Assembly: GCA_037042185.1 (NCBI GenBank)
Contig: JAXQJY010000032.1
Location: forward strand, 2,976,001 to 3,040,000
Source: Sordariomycetes sp. S80-01Y
Lineage: Eukaryota > Ascomycota > Sordariomycetes
Direction: 5' to 3'
Length of the DNA: 64,000 nucleotides
The notes beneath the pieces are model-generated. The model was given only the letters and a program-made list of their open reading frames with translations. It was not told the origin of the DNA and did not search any database. Made by a program: the position numbers and the translations under genes. Shown piece by piece: positions 1 to 11,347 of this stretch; within the stretch, counting starts at the first letter, position 1, and each line of letters begins with the position of its first letter.

Positions 1-845
1 GTCCGGGCCTGTCGGGCACCACCACCACCTCCGACGACGACGAGGAGGACCTGGACTCGGACGACGAGGTCGAGGTCGAGGCTTCCCGTCCCCCTCCCGC
101 CGCCCAGTCCAGCGCCCAGGGCGCTCGCCAAAACGGCAGCCGCACCGACGTTGAAGGCCAAACCGTCGACATCCCCGCCGTCAACGAATCGTTCCCGATC
201 TACGACTCAGACGACGAGTACGACGAGAACTACGAGCTGGAGGAGGCGAGGCGGATCGGCGGCTGGCACTACTACAGGACCATGATTGCCGCCAAGAGTC
301 GCGACCTCGGCCACGGCGCTCTGAACGCGTTGAAGCTGTTCGTGCCGAGGCCGAGAAGCACGCAAGTCGACCGCAGCGCGAGGCAAGTGCAGCTTTTCGG
401 CGACGCGCAGATCCAGACCAAGAAGTTCAAGGCGCCCAAGGGGAAGAAGATCTACGTCCCCGTTCGCGTAGAGCCCAAGGTCTACTTCGCCGCAGAGCGC
501 ACGTTCCTTGGATGGGTAAGTCACTATCCACCTGACCCCTGAGTTTTACTGACCCCCGCATAGCTCGAGTACTCTATCTACATTGCCGCAATTGCCGTCA
601 CCCTGCTCAACTTCGGTTCTCACCCCACCCGGACTCACTTCCTGGTCTCAGGGGTCTTCACCCTTCTGGCCATCATGAGCTTGGTCTACTCCGTCATCAT
701 CTACCTGTACCGCAGCCGCTCGATACGCAACCGCAAGGCAGCCAAGTTCTACGACAAGTGGGGGCCCAGCGTCCTGTGCGGCGCGCTCTTCGTCGCCGTG
801 GCGCTCAACTTTGGATTTGAAGGAAAGGAGCGCGACTTGTGGTAG
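1..845 (+). CDS. VTC-family (DUF202) vacuolar transporter chaperone protein, 3' part
   Basis: The gene is cut by the left edge; about 264 residues are visible. The frame begins at base 3, exon to 515, intron 516-563 (GTAAGT...TAG), last exon 564-845. The visible N-terminal part is very acidic ([13 protein letters not shown]). The end is a DUF202 domain: the hallmark [20 protein letters not shown] lies across the splice junction, followed by three hydrophobic segments (exon 2) and a short polar tail. This matches VTC1 and the C-terminal membrane domain of larger VTC subunits, which make and translocate polyphosphate at the vacuole membrane. Because a long acidic stretch precedes the domain, it is more likely a larger subunit (VTC2/3/4 type with upstream SPX and polymerase domains outside the window) than VTC1 itself; that part is inference. 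Confidence 0.85.
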
Positions 846-1593
846 GGTTTGTTTAGTTTTGGGTATCTTGCAAGGATTCTGAATACGGCGTTGCGCTATC
901 CTTTTGTGTCGCTTGCATCGCGTGGCGGGGCCAGAATAGATTGGACTAGTTTTCTCGAGGATTTTGCGCAGCCATTATTTTCCAAAAGGGGCAAAACATT
1001 AACACTTGTTACCTTGCCCGCTACGACCTTCTTACGACTAGAGCCGTGAAGCGAACCTCGACTCGTATCTCACCCTATCATCTGCGGCTGTCAAACGCCA
1101 GCTTTTTCGGCCAAATTTTCTCAATCCACCAGCACCCACTCGACCTGTCCTGCCTCAAGCTGACACGCAGAGCACTAGCGCTCACGGGGCCGCAAAGTAC
1201 CTTTGTTGGACTGTTCTCGCTAATATGTGCTGTTCGACCCCTCATTCATGGCCAGCTGTCCTTGCCATTCGCCGTGGTGAGGCGGTGGCCAATCCGTTCA
1301 CCCTTGTCAGCTTCGCCGCGGAGTGAACCGGGAAACCTGGCTCAAGGACTGTGACCGGCGAAGCGGCGCCGAAGGTCCGGCCAGCTGACTGCGCTCTCAA
1401 TATATATCCTCTCCTCATCTTGTTCCTACCCTCATCTTGTTCCTACCCTCATCTTGTTCCTACCCTCATCTTGTTCCTACCCTCATCTTGTTCCTACCCT
1501 CATCTTGTTCCTACCCTCATCTTGTTCCTACCCTCATCTTGTTCCTACCCTCATCTGATTTCTATTCCGTAGTAACTGTAGGAACGCTTCGCC
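846..1593. other. Intergenic region and promoter/leader of cystathionine gamma-synthase
   Basis: No convincing gene. It holds the 3' flank of the VTC gene and the upstream region of the next gene, with a TATATAT stretch at 1401-1407 and a 17-bp minisatellite directly after it. The start codon follows about 40 nt after the repeat. Confidence 0.6.
1414..1556 (+). repeat. 17-bp minisatellite, 8 exact units plus a partial ninth
   Basis: The unit CTCATCTTGTTCCTACC is repeated head to tail without a mismatch from 1414 to 1549, followed by the first 7 bases of another copy. It is pyrimidine-rich on the coding strand. It sits between a TATA-like stretch and the ATG of the downstream gene, so it lies in the core promoter or 5' leader. 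The unit length is not a multiple of three, so it does not encode a peptide repeat in one register. Confidence 0.95.
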
Positions 1594-3366
1594 ATGACTG
1601 CCCTCACACCTCAGTCCGACTTCGGTCAAGCACCGCCGCCCCAGACCCCGTACAGCATCATCACCAACATCCCCAAGTGGAAGAACAGCCAAAGGATCCG
1701 AGACGGGGACTTCAGCATCGTCGCGCAGCTGGTTCACATCTACCCTCGCTTCGGACCGACTCACTTCGTCGCGCAGGTAAGCAAACAATCGCCTTGCGAG
1801 CTCATGCACTGATGCGGCGGCAGCTCGGCACAGAGATCGGCAAGATGTGCGGCCAGGAGGGAAAGGGGTGCCTCGTCTACTTGAACCCCGAGATGGTGCC
1901 TTTTACGTTGCGGCACGCGACGAACCCTCATCGGGAGGAGCACGTGCTCAAGGAGGCGGACATCACGATAAAGGTCGTCGATGTTGCTGGACATCGCGTC
2001 TATGCGATCTTCTACAAGCCGGAGCACACTTTTGGTGTGATGCTGTCGTGGGCGAACCCTGGCCTCGGCATCTCCATCCGCGGGGGAGAGCAGCTCCTGA
2101 AGGGTGTAAAGGATATGAAGGAGGTCCCCTTTGAGACCAATAATCAGCTGCCCGAGCCGACGTGGACCCCTGAGTCAGAAGCACATCAGGGGCTGAGGAC
2201 AAGTATCGCCGAACTTTGCAACCGGGCGCGCCGTCAGGGGGATGCTGCGCTGGCCAAGGCCGAGGATGTATTCCTTTATCCCACCGGCATGGCGGCCGTC
2301 TATCACAGCGCCAAACGCGCTCTGGAATGCAAGCCGGGAACCATAGTAGTGCTCGGTGTGGTTTTCCACAACACTCATCACCACTTCGTCGAAGAGTCCC
2401 CCCATGGCTACAAGCACATCGGATCCGTAGACGAGGCGGCCATGGATGAGTTTGAGTCCTGGCTGGAGGGCGAAGCAAAGGCCGGAAACCCCGTGAGCTA
2501 CGTCTTCACCGAGTTCCCGGGGAACCCCACGCTGGATACCCCGGACCTGACTCGCCTCAAACGTCTCGTAAGTCATCACCCAAGCTATTCGGAGTGAACA
2601 TTTCTAAACACGCAACCAACAGTCAGACAAGTATGGGTTTGTCCTCGTCGCCGACGATACGGTGTCCGGCTTTGCAAACGTCGATCTCCTGCCTTCCTGC
2701 GACATGCTCCTGACATCTCTCACAAAGTCTTTCAGCGGCCTCGCAGATGTCATGGGCGGGTCCGTAGTCCTCAACCCTGCATCGGCCCGCTACGCTTCCC
2801 TCAAGAAGCAGTTCGCAACGAAGCATGTCAACGAGTTCTTTGCCGCCGACGCAGGGGTCCTGCTGTCGAACTCCCAGGACGTTCACGCCCGCACGGCAAC
2901 GCTCAACAGAAACGCAGCCTCCCTGGCGAGGTACCTGACCGACCGCATGGCCAGCGAGCCGGACTGCCCGGTCGTCAAGGTCTGCTATCCGTCGGTGCTG
3001 CCCAGCAAGCCCCTCTACGATGCCTTCCTGCGAGCCCCAACCCCCGAACTCCCCGAACCCGGGTACGGATGTCTCCTGACCCTCGACTTCGAGGACCTCG
3101 ACGCGGCCATGGCGTTTCACGACAGCTGTGGCTTCTATCCCAGCCCGCATCTAGGCGCCCACGTGACCATCATGTTCGCGTATTCGATGGTGGTATTCGG
3201 CAAGAAGGAGGAGGAGAGAGCGGCGATGGCCAAGTTGGGCGCCAAGGAAGAGTCGGTGCGGATCTCGGTTGGCCTGGAGAAGGAGGAGGACATCATCGAG
3301 ACGGTCAAGGTCGCCCTCGACAGGGCGGTGCAGGCGAAGCGGGAGGGTTATGGGGCTGCCAGCTGA
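1594..3366 (+). CDS. STR2: Cystathionine gamma-synthase (PLP-dependent)
   Basis: Three exons, 1594-1776, 1824-2567 and 2623-3366, give 556 residues; both introns are canonical GT-AG (47 and 55 nt). The fungal enzyme joins O-acetyl- or O-succinyl-homoserine with cysteine to give cystathionine, a step of transsulfuration towards methionine. The C-terminal two thirds is a Cys/Met-metabolism PLP-enzyme fold: the segment around YPTGMAAVYHS binds cofactor, and LTSLTKSFSGLADVMGG carries the PLP lysine (about residue 344, codon 2725-2727). The N-terminal ~150 residues are the extra domain usual in fungal Str2 proteins. The first ATG after the minisatellite is chosen because it opens the conserved N-terminus. 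Length and motifs are normal; no sign of damage. Confidence 0.93.
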
Positions 3367-5244
3367 TGCAGCACGAAGTGATGGCGCAAAAGCATGCGCA
3401 CCGGGGTACCAGCTCTAGACACCTGAATTGGATGGTTTTGACTCTTGCTGGATGTCTTTGCCCTGCTTGCCAGTGATCACTCACTTGAGCACTTAGTCAT
3501 CCCTTACATGGATACTCACGTATCCTGAGCATAAAACTTCCCCCATTCCTCACGTAAACACTCAGTCATCACTCATATGAGCCCTCCGGAATTCTCACAT
3601 GGACACTCAGGCATCCCTATGCCACAAAGACCTCCATCCAATTAACTCTAAACTTGATTCGCTCTTCGGGGCTTGATTGTCAAAAATCCGTAACTAGAAG
3701 AGGTGCTCGCTTGACGAGAATCCCCACTGTTAATAGCACCAACTCGGGCCGTGATCACGGATAGATCATTGCCTGGGGCCAGAGCTACTTTACCTCTGCC
3801 CCTCATCCTTCTAACGAGAACGGCGGGCAGCTGCCGCCTCAACTCCCGTAGTCGTGCCTACATCTTTCGCTTGAAATGTTAGTATTGTTTCGACCAGCTC
3901 TGAGCTTCATTCTACAAATCGCCAAGCAGAATGAATGGTCGAGGCAGGAATCGAACCCAACCCGGAGGAACCATCCTCGACCGACCTGAACAGAGCTAAA
4001 CCCTGGTGCTTATACAAAAGCACGAAGCCGGGGCAGAACTAAACTCTGGATATCTGAGGAAAGGCACGAGGCCGGAACAGAGCTACACTCTGGATGTAGA
4101 AGAGCACCCGAGGTTGGCTCGGACATCTTCTGCCGCTTGCCTAGGGTCCCTTCGTTGACCTTAGGTTCAGCGGTTGCCTGGCGCACAGGCGCGAGAGACT
4201 AGGTGCCTGTCCCTGTAGGAGCTGCCATGGACCGCCTGTGCTTCCTCTTCGGTGGTTTCTAATTTTGCAAGCATGTTAGCGCCTATGACAACGGAAGCGC
4301 GTGGTTGTGGGGGGAGTGCGAACCTGGACCTTGTTCGCCAGTTGGACTGTGGCGGGTCGCTTTCTGACTAGCTATCTTGAAGCTTTCCCAGCGCAGCACT
4401 TCAAGATTCCTTGTTCTCGACCACCAGATCCGCGATACCTGACTGTGACCGGTTCAGACCATTCGGCTTCTAGTGAGAGGTGGGTCTGTTCTCGACAGAC
4501 AGTCGCTCGAAGCAGCGCGCTCCGACTTGATGAGGATCCCATCAGGCTAGGCAATCGAGATTGAAGGCACTTTGAGCTGATGCTGCGGAAATGGGCTCGC
4601 CGCCTCATCAACTAGGCACCAGCCTTGACTGCAATCGCGGATGAGCACAAGCGGGCTGCTCGCAAAGCCTGCATGTCCTCAAAAGAATACTTGCTCTTCA
4701 CTTGTGGGATTGTTCTGGGCCTATAATCCAGTAACGATCTTTTTGGGATCCCGGATGCTACAATTCTTCTGGTGGGCAACTGCCGCTAGTACTATGTTTG
4801 TGGTGGGGCTCTCACATCACTAGTCCTCAGAGAGCCACACACCGCATACATGTGCTCAAGCAGCCCAAGGAAAGCACAGTGAACTTGGCAAATGCAATCA
4901 ACTGCGGTCGAAATTTTGGTGCTTGCTTTGAGAACCTTAGCATCGATTGAATCCTCTGTAATTATATGTCGATGATGTCTGGAAACCACCAAGTTGTGTG
5001 GCCCTGCAGGCTGTGTGGATCCAGCCCCACCGGGCAAAGGACTAGTCTAGTACTACCACTACTAGAACTGCTAGTATTTCCGATGTCTCAATCATCTCCA
5101 TTCTGGTACCGGCACGCTGACTCTGTGAACAAGTAGTACAATCCTAATCGAAATGAGTCTTACTTCTCTCGACTCAGCCTTGCCTCGGAGCCACTAGACA
5201 CATCACTGTTGATACATCAATATCGCCATCCACCATTGCCGCCA
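3367..5244. other. Gene-poor region with degenerate repeats
   Basis: No supported coding gene in about 1.9 kb. At 3479-3620 a loosely repeated motif of the type ACACTCAGTCATCCCT occurs three times (around 3488, 3557 and 3604). A tRNA-like relic with three ~43-bp imperfect repeats lies at about 3920-4140. The rest shows short open frames without domains or good context. Confidence 0.5.
3920..4140 (-). repeat. tRNA-derived (SINE-like) relic with triplicated A-box region
   Basis: Read on the minus strand there is an exact RNA polymerase III B-box-like GGTTCGATTCC (plus-strand 3948-3958) followed by CCTCGACCA, and a GGTCGAG/CTCGACC pairing that could close an acceptor-like stem. About 40 nt upstream lies TTTAGCTCTGTTCAGG, close to a tRNA A box. 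This A-box region recurs three times with a 43-44 bp period (plus-strand starts near 3991, 4034 and 4078). An intact tRNA cannot be folded because the anticodon arm is missing, so this is called a relic or SINE head, not a functional tRNA. Boundaries are approximate. Confidence 0.4.
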
Positions 5245-5475
5245 ACACATTTTTGACATGACCGTCATCACCCACATTTCACTTTCACTAACACTCTTGC
5301 TATCATATATATATGAACGTCATTTGGATTCCTCGCTATCTCTTACACCAACACCCCCACAACACTTCAGCTGACACTTTCGAACATAACCATACTCGTT
5401 CATGCTGTCACTTTTGCTAACACTATGCCATCATTCAACTCTTCACTCTAAGAACTCTCCCACCAATACCCCAAG
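5245..5475 (+). repeat. Left inverted-repeat arm
   Basis: Rich in CCAACAC/CTAACAC and CATCA motifs, with TATATATATGA inside. It pairs with the complement of about 7335-7550. The outer edge is uncertain because similarity fades gradually. Confidence 0.5.
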
Positions 5476-5869
5476 GCCACCCTCCCACAGCCATCACCGT
5501 GTCAAAATTGCCCTGATTTAGCATCGCGTGTAAACTACCCGCGGGGAACAGGTCCCAAAGCCCCTGTTATTTACTTTCACCGCACACGGGACACCTTCGG
5601 AAGCTCGCTCACTCCAGAACTGACTCTGGACACTGTCTTTTCATCTCATCTGAGCTAACATTACGTCAGACAACCCCACATACGCTGCGCGCCTTCGTGT
5701 TCAACTACCGCTTCGCGCACTGTTGGTTCCCAGCTTCTTCCCTTTCATCTTTCCTTCGTTTTTGTGCGTCTGTCAGCTATAACGGAATTCTTCGATGCGA
5801 CTAGCGAATACCACCTTCTTCACCACAGCCCTCTCACTACATCGAGGCTAAACCCCCAAGGAAGGCGTT

Positions 5870-6499
5870 TTGGACTCCACGTCGCCCGCACCCTCCCATG
5901 GGATAGGCGATTTCCCCGATGAGGATGTCACGAACGAAGGGGATGGTGCACCCAGGCTGCGCCTAGAGGGAGACAGCGACGAGAATACGGGTTCCCTCAT
6001 CGGCGATCTGCGAATAAGCGAGAAACGCCAGCAGAAGCGGTGGACTTCAAAAGATGCAATCCAGTCCGCCGTACACGAGTTCAGCTAATATGAGCTCATG
6101 TTCCCCAACGTGGAGCCCACATCAGGTCACACTCTCGCGACGCTATACTTCGACACCATCAAGTCTATGAAGGAAATCATGGCGACGCATCCCAAGATCC
6201 TCGCGGACCATCCCAAGGTAAAGGCGATCAGAAGCAGCATCCAGAAGGCACATTTGGCCTTCTTAAACAAGACCTTCGTCATTAGTCGTGGTCAGGCGAA
6301 GCAATACTACTTGCTTGCGATCAGATTCTGCGACGCCTCTGCTGGTTTCCAAGCCAGCATCGGTGGCGCCCATCTAGCCATGGGCCGCGCCGACTTGACC
6401 AGTATCCCTCCCACATCAATGCCTGGCGCATCTCTCCGTCGCGCTTGTCAGTTCTCCTGCGAATGAACTGGCGTAGCCGCCGCATATCCAATCAATAAA
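5870..6499 (+). pseudogene. Decayed hypothetical reading frame inside the inverted-repeat segment
   Basis: One frame runs from about 5852 to 6466 with a single in-frame TAA at 6086-6088: 72 residues, the stop, then about 125 residues. There is no ATG at the start; an in-frame stop lies at 5849-5851 and a possible intron end (GCTAAACCCCCAAG) just before the frame, so a lost or upstream 5' exon is possible. The first part is acidic and polar, the second mixed-helical with no recognised domain. A canonical AATAAA occurs at 6494-6499, 28 nt after the final stop, which suggests this was once a transcribed gene. Product unknown. Confidence 0.35.
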
Positions 6500-6799
6500 G
6501 GCGCGATGCGAGGGAGTGAGGAGACACAACTTCAACTGTCACAAACGTAGATGAATGGGATGTGATCTCGATGATTGAGCCGACACGGAAGACGCTGCGT
6601 CGGGGTGTGGACGTGTTGTGATGAGGAGAACAGAGAGCGCCCAACTGCGATGCGCGACATCACCCACAACAAGAATATCGGAAAGGAGTGTCGCTACACT
6701 TGATTCATACCCCAAAATATGGTATCCTCACTCACTGCTTGCCGTTAGCTTGCGAGGAGCCGCAGCCCGCTCAGTGTCGAGATTCTCCGGATTGTGCAG

Positions 6800-7155
6800 A
6801 GCCTGACCCACAGCCCCCTGTTCTTTACTTCACTACCAAGATACTCAACACTTTCAAAGCCGAGGCGAAGCTCACTCTATGTACTCACAATTCCTGAAAT
6901 TCATCCGCACTCCAAGTTGCATCACGTCACGTGGACCCAGGTTCGCCTCACCCTCACCCTCAACCTCAACCTCAACTCCAACTCCCGCGCTTCGCCCACC
7001 CTTTCTTTCTCGTCTTCTTCCTCTTCATTCCCTCATAGAACTGTGAGCCTAGCCTTAGTGACGAATTCGTCAGTGCGCGTGCCGAATCCGACGGCTTTCA
7101 CCGACGCTTTCAACCCTACCTTTTCCCATAGCTAATGAAGCCAAACCCCCGGCCA
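6800..7155 (+). repeat. Second copy of the internal direct repeat
   Basis: Collinear but imperfect copy of about 5550-5860, with small insertions (the distance between two landmarks is 80 bp here and 65 bp in the first copy). The sequence following each copy also shows weak similarity (ATAAGCG...CCAGC), as if a truncated copy of the reading frame once lay at 7160-7340. Confidence 0.4.
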
Positions 7156-7334
7156 AGTCGTGCTTGAGCCGTCTCGAGAGGAGGATAATTCCCTTCTGCT
7201 ATAAGCGGAAGATACGAACCAGCCAACAGCGAACGGCCGAGGAAACCCCCGTCAGTACGAGGGAACAGGATGCTGTCCCCCAAGAAAAGCGGAAAGAGCA
7301 CCGAGCCACGGGCGTCCTCCTAGCGGGCCGCGGT

Positions 7335-7550
7335 AGGGTGTTGGTGAGAATGCTGTGAAGGTGTTGGCATGACTGATGACACAGTGTAGGCAAAAGTGTT
7401 GGTATAATCATGGTAGGTATATTAAAAGGTGTTGGCGGGTTGTTTTGAGAGTGTTGGTATGACTGATGGCGAGGATTATGAGAGAGTGTTGATATACATG
7501 ATAGCGAGACAGTTAGCGAAAGTGTAGTGTGATGACAAAAACTCATATTT
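7335..7550 (-). repeat. Right inverted-repeat arm
   Basis: On the minus strand it carries the same CCAACAC/CATCAGTCAT motifs as the left arm in the same order and at nearly the same spacing. Confidence 0.5.
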
Positions 7551-7944
7551 GGTAGCTGGGGGTGCGCCCAGACTGACGAGGCTCCATCAAGTAGGCGCAC
7601 ATTTGACACGTCCTACCTCGCCACAGGTTTGCGACGTGAGGATGGCTGCAGAACAGACTCGCAGTTTGGACAGGAATACGACAACCCAGTATCGGCCTCA
7701 TACAGGGGACGAACTTGCGACAGAGACATCGTTGGGGCGTAGCGTATCAGTGATAACAAAAGGAATTGAGAACTTCATTGAAGTTTGAGCTCTAGTTTAC
7801 AATAATGATAGGACTAATGGATCTCCTCCTTCATCAGTCCACGCTCTATCCACCTCAGGAACGAAACTGGCTTCATAAAGTACTTCCCAGCGTTCCACTG
7901 CCCCAGTAAAATCCAGCTCCATGCTCTCAATCGTGGCATACAGT
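7551..7944. other. Spacer between the repeat segment and ATP1
   Basis: No gene seen; contains the 3' flank of the ATP synthase alpha gene. Confidence 0.6.
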
Positions 7945-10240
7945 TTAACCGAGGAAGCTCTTGGTGAAAGAGACGATAACGTCCTTGAGCTTGGCCTCGA
8001 GCTCCTTGTCGAGAGCGCCCTTCTTGTCGATCGACGCACCCAGCTCAGGCTCGTTGGTCTTGAGGTGAGCAAGGAGATCGGATTCCCACTGAAGGACCTT
8101 GTTGACAGGGACGTTGTCGAGGTGACCGTTGACACCAGCGTAGATGAGGGGAACCATCTCAGGGACAGACATGGGGCTGTACTGCTTCTGCTTCAGAAGC
8201 TCGGTGAGACGCTCACCACGGTTGAGGGTCTGCTTGGTAGCAGCGTCGAGATCGGAACCGAACTGAGCGAAGGCGGCGACCTCACGGTACTGGGCCAAGA
8301 AGAGCTTCAGGGAACCAGCGACTTGCTTCATAGCCTTGAGCTGAGCGGCAGAACCGACACGCGAGACGGAAAGACCGACGTTGATGGCAGGTCGGATACC
8401 CTTGTAGAACAGCTCAGACTCCAGGAAGATCTGACCATCGGTAATCGAGATGACGTTGGTAGGAATGTAGGCAGACACATCACCACCCTGGGTTTCGATG
8501 ATGGGCAGAGCAGTCATGGAACCACCGCCGTGCTTCTCGTTGAGCTTGGCGGCACGCTCGAGAAGTCGGGAGTGGAGGTAGAAAACGTCACCCTAAGTCA
8601 AAATTAGCGCGGATTTCGCACAGAGGGACGGGGAGTAAATACTGGGTAAGCCTCACGGCCGGGTGGGCGCCTGAGGAGCAGAGACATCTGTCTGTAGGCG
8701 ACAGCTTGCTTGGAGAGATCATCGTAGATGACCAGAGAGTGCTTTCCATTATCACGGAACCACTCACCAACAGAAGCCTTTTTACGTTAGCATAAGGAAC
8801 TGAATGTAGAAGAGGATGTAGGCTGAAGATAAAAGTAGCATGGAGTGACCATGCAACGAATATGCAATGAACATACAGCCAGGAGCTGTAGAGGGAAGGG
8901 GTCATGGAGGACTTACACCGGTGAAAGGCGCAATGTACTGCAGAGGAGCAGCCTCGGAGGCGGTGGCAGCGACAATGATGGTGTACTTCATGGCATCGTT
9001 CTCCTCGAGAGTCTTGACGAGCTGAGCGACGGTGGATCGCTTCTGACCGACAGCGACGTAGACACAGTACAGCTTCTTGGACTCGTCGTTGCTGTCGTTC
9101 CAACGCTTCTGGTTGAGGATAGCATCGAGGGCAACGGCAGTCTTTCCGGTCTGACGGTCACCAATGATCAGCTCACGCTGACCACGGCCAATGGGAACCA
9201 TGGCGTCGACGGACTTGAGTCCGGTCTGGACGGGCTGGTTGACGGATTGACGCGGCAGAATACCGGGGGCCTTGAGCTGCGAACGGCGCTTCTCCTTGGT
9301 GTTAAGGGGACCCTTGCCGTCAATGGGGTTGCCGAGAGCATCGACGACACGACCAAGCATCTCGGGGCCGACAGGGACATCGACCTGGTGTTGGATTAGC
9401 CTTTGTGGGGTAAAGCACGACTGGGAAGGCACCACTTACAATTTCACCGGTACGCTTGACGGTCTCGCCTTCCTTGACGAGACGATCGGAACCGAACAGG
9501 ACGACACCGACCTGGCCAGCCTCGAGGTTCATGCACATGCCCTTGACGCCAGAGGCGAACCTAGATATCCAAGTCAGCCTTCCATTGAGAAAAAAGCGGG
9601 ACCTCGGCGAACTCACTCGACAAGCTCCTCGGCCTGGACGTTGGCCATGCCGTGCACACGGGCAATACCGTCACTAAGCGATCTGTCAGCCTATTTCTCC
9701 TGTGCAATGGCCTCGTGGTTGCGGTGGACGACGCGACGGGGCGCCTGGTGCCACCCATGTCCTCCTCGGCCAACATGTTTTTCGAGCTCCACATACCCGA
9801 CGGAGAGGACGCGGCCAGTCTCAGCGAGGCCAGACTCCTCCTGGACGCCACGGATGCGCTGCTCGAGGATGGAGGAAACCTCAGTCGGGGAGGCCTTGTC
9901 GGCGTAGGAACGGGTCTGCATGGCGGCGCCGTTCAGGGCGGCGGGTGCGGCATTTCGGACCTAAGGTGAAAAACCAGAGTTAGCCGGGCCCAGCCTTGCA
10001 ATTGACGCTGCGCAATCCCGAAACGGCCCAGGAGCTCCAAAAAAGCTGCCAAAACACGCTCCGAGCATCAATTGAGCTCGTGGCGCACTTTGCCAATTGA
10101 TGCATGATGCTCGCAGCGTGTTGTCGATGGCGTTGGGTGGCGTCGGGTCGGCTGGTGAGGAGACTTACCGCAGCGACCCTGCCAGCGGCAGAGACGGCGC
10201 CGACGGCGCGGGTGGACTGGCGGAGGGCGTTGCGGAACAT
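7945..10240 (-). CDS. atp1: Mitochondrial F1 ATP synthase subunit alpha
   Basis: Seven exons on the minus strand: 10169-10240, 9797-9960, 9617-9673, 9440-9560, 8917-9384, 8643-8777 and 7945-8592, together 554 residues, close to other fungal ATP1 proteins. All six introns are GT-AG. The N-terminus [15 protein letters not shown] is a typical mitochondrial presequence. The Walker A motif GDRQTGKTA, the region [16 protein letters not shown] and the alpha/beta signature [10 protein letters not shown] are intact, and the end TKSFLG is the usual one. It forms the non-catalytic nucleotide-binding subunits of the F1 hexamer. The 57-nt third exon is small, but its frame and its encoded segment ([18 protein letters not shown]) are exactly as in orthologues. 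Expected to be strongly and constitutively expressed. Confidence 0.97.
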
Positions 10241-11347
10241 ATTAAGGGAGGTATCTGAGGATCAAAGACGGAAGGAGAGCAATTGCAACAACGTGCAATT
10301 GGGGGAGGGGAGATTGAGGCCGGAGGTTTGCCTTTGCAGAAGAGCAGGTCGGGGGAGTTTTTGCAGAGGAGAGCGACAGCGACCACTGGGAGGACACGGC
10401 AGAACCTGAGGGAGAATCTGTGGACCCGAGCTCCGAGGGCCCAATCATGGGGCGGTGCGTCGTTTTGCCCTGGAAATCCCGATCCCGAATGACCTGGGCT
10501 AACAATTTCCTCCAGTGCTCACCTCTCCACCCAATTTCGATGCTCAGCGCAGGCCTGAGGCATCGTCAGAGCACCTGAGGCATACATGGGACCAAAGGTC
10601 CGCATCGTGCTCAATTCCCACTGCGTTGAGATGAAGCCCGTGGGTCTGGTACGAGGAGCACGATCAAGCTGTCTGTGTCTGTGGTCCTCTCGATTGATGC
10701 GACTGTTCTATGGCGCTACGTGATCCCTCGCTAATGTTGCATTCGGTAGCCGTAAGTCCGGGCTGTCAAGCGATGCTTCATGAGGCATCTCGGCTGCTCG
10801 ACGCAACAGTGACTGATGCGGCTTGGGCAGAGTCCGGGCAACCCTGAAACGTTGGAAAGCCGTAGCAGCTCATCCAGCGACTTGACACAAGAATAAATCT
10901 CAGGCAAAGCCAAGTGAGCGTGCCGGGTTGCAGCACCGACTCTTGTGAGTCTCGGCGTGAATGTTCGTTGCACTCCAATTCTGGCCCAGGTGGTCCAAGT
11001 TTAACGGGTATCCAAGCTACTCAATAGGTTACCGTTCTAGAGCAAGATCTGAGATCCCGCGAGGATACAAGACTGTTGCTCCTGTGTCATTTTCGATCAC
11101 TACACCCCAATTGTACTTGGGAACAGCACGCCAATACGGGACGAGTCACTGCCAAGCGTGAGTTGACGTTCATCACATTGAAGATGATATACGAAAGCCG
11201 GCATGGGCGCCGGTCGGTCTCTGAGGCCGTGCTCGCTTGAATTCAAGTCTGAGCTGATGCAAAAGCAACGGAAATACATGACCGTGACCCTTTTCCCTCA
11301 TATTCGCCGTAAACCATCCGTTAAAGACAAACTAGAACCGAACCCAT
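10241..11347. other. Intergenic region between ATP1 and RPL11
   Basis: Promoter of ATP1 on the left and 3' flank of RPL11 on the right. No other gene supported. Confidence 0.6.

Larger units (their letters stand above)
5245..7550. mobile_element. Inverted-repeat-bounded, internally duplicated segment (possible non-autonomous transposon relic)
   Basis: The two ends are degenerate inverted repeats of roughly 200 bp. Best blocks: 5280-5312 against the complement of 7492-7524 (28 of 33 identical, differences mostly transitions) and 5409-5436 against the complement of 7371-7398 (23 of 28). The two blocks are 129 and 126 bp apart, so the arms are collinear. Inside, about 5550-5860 resembles about 6800-7155 in direct orientation (shared landmarks CCCCTGTT.TTTACTT, GAATTC..TC..TGCG and AAACCCCC). 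A decayed reading frame lies between them. No transposase is visible and target-site duplications were not found. It could equally be an inverted duplication of a repeat-rich promoter. Confidence 0.45.

Noticed and set aside
3479-3620. Three loose copies of ACACTCAGTCATCCCT
   Set aside because: Copies are too diverged and irregularly spaced to define a unit; mentioned only as part of the gene-poor region.
7921-8607. Long plus-strand open frame of about 228 codons
   Set aside because: It lies antisense to the last exon of ATP1, begins without good context and has no domain; it mirrors the codon bias of the real gene.
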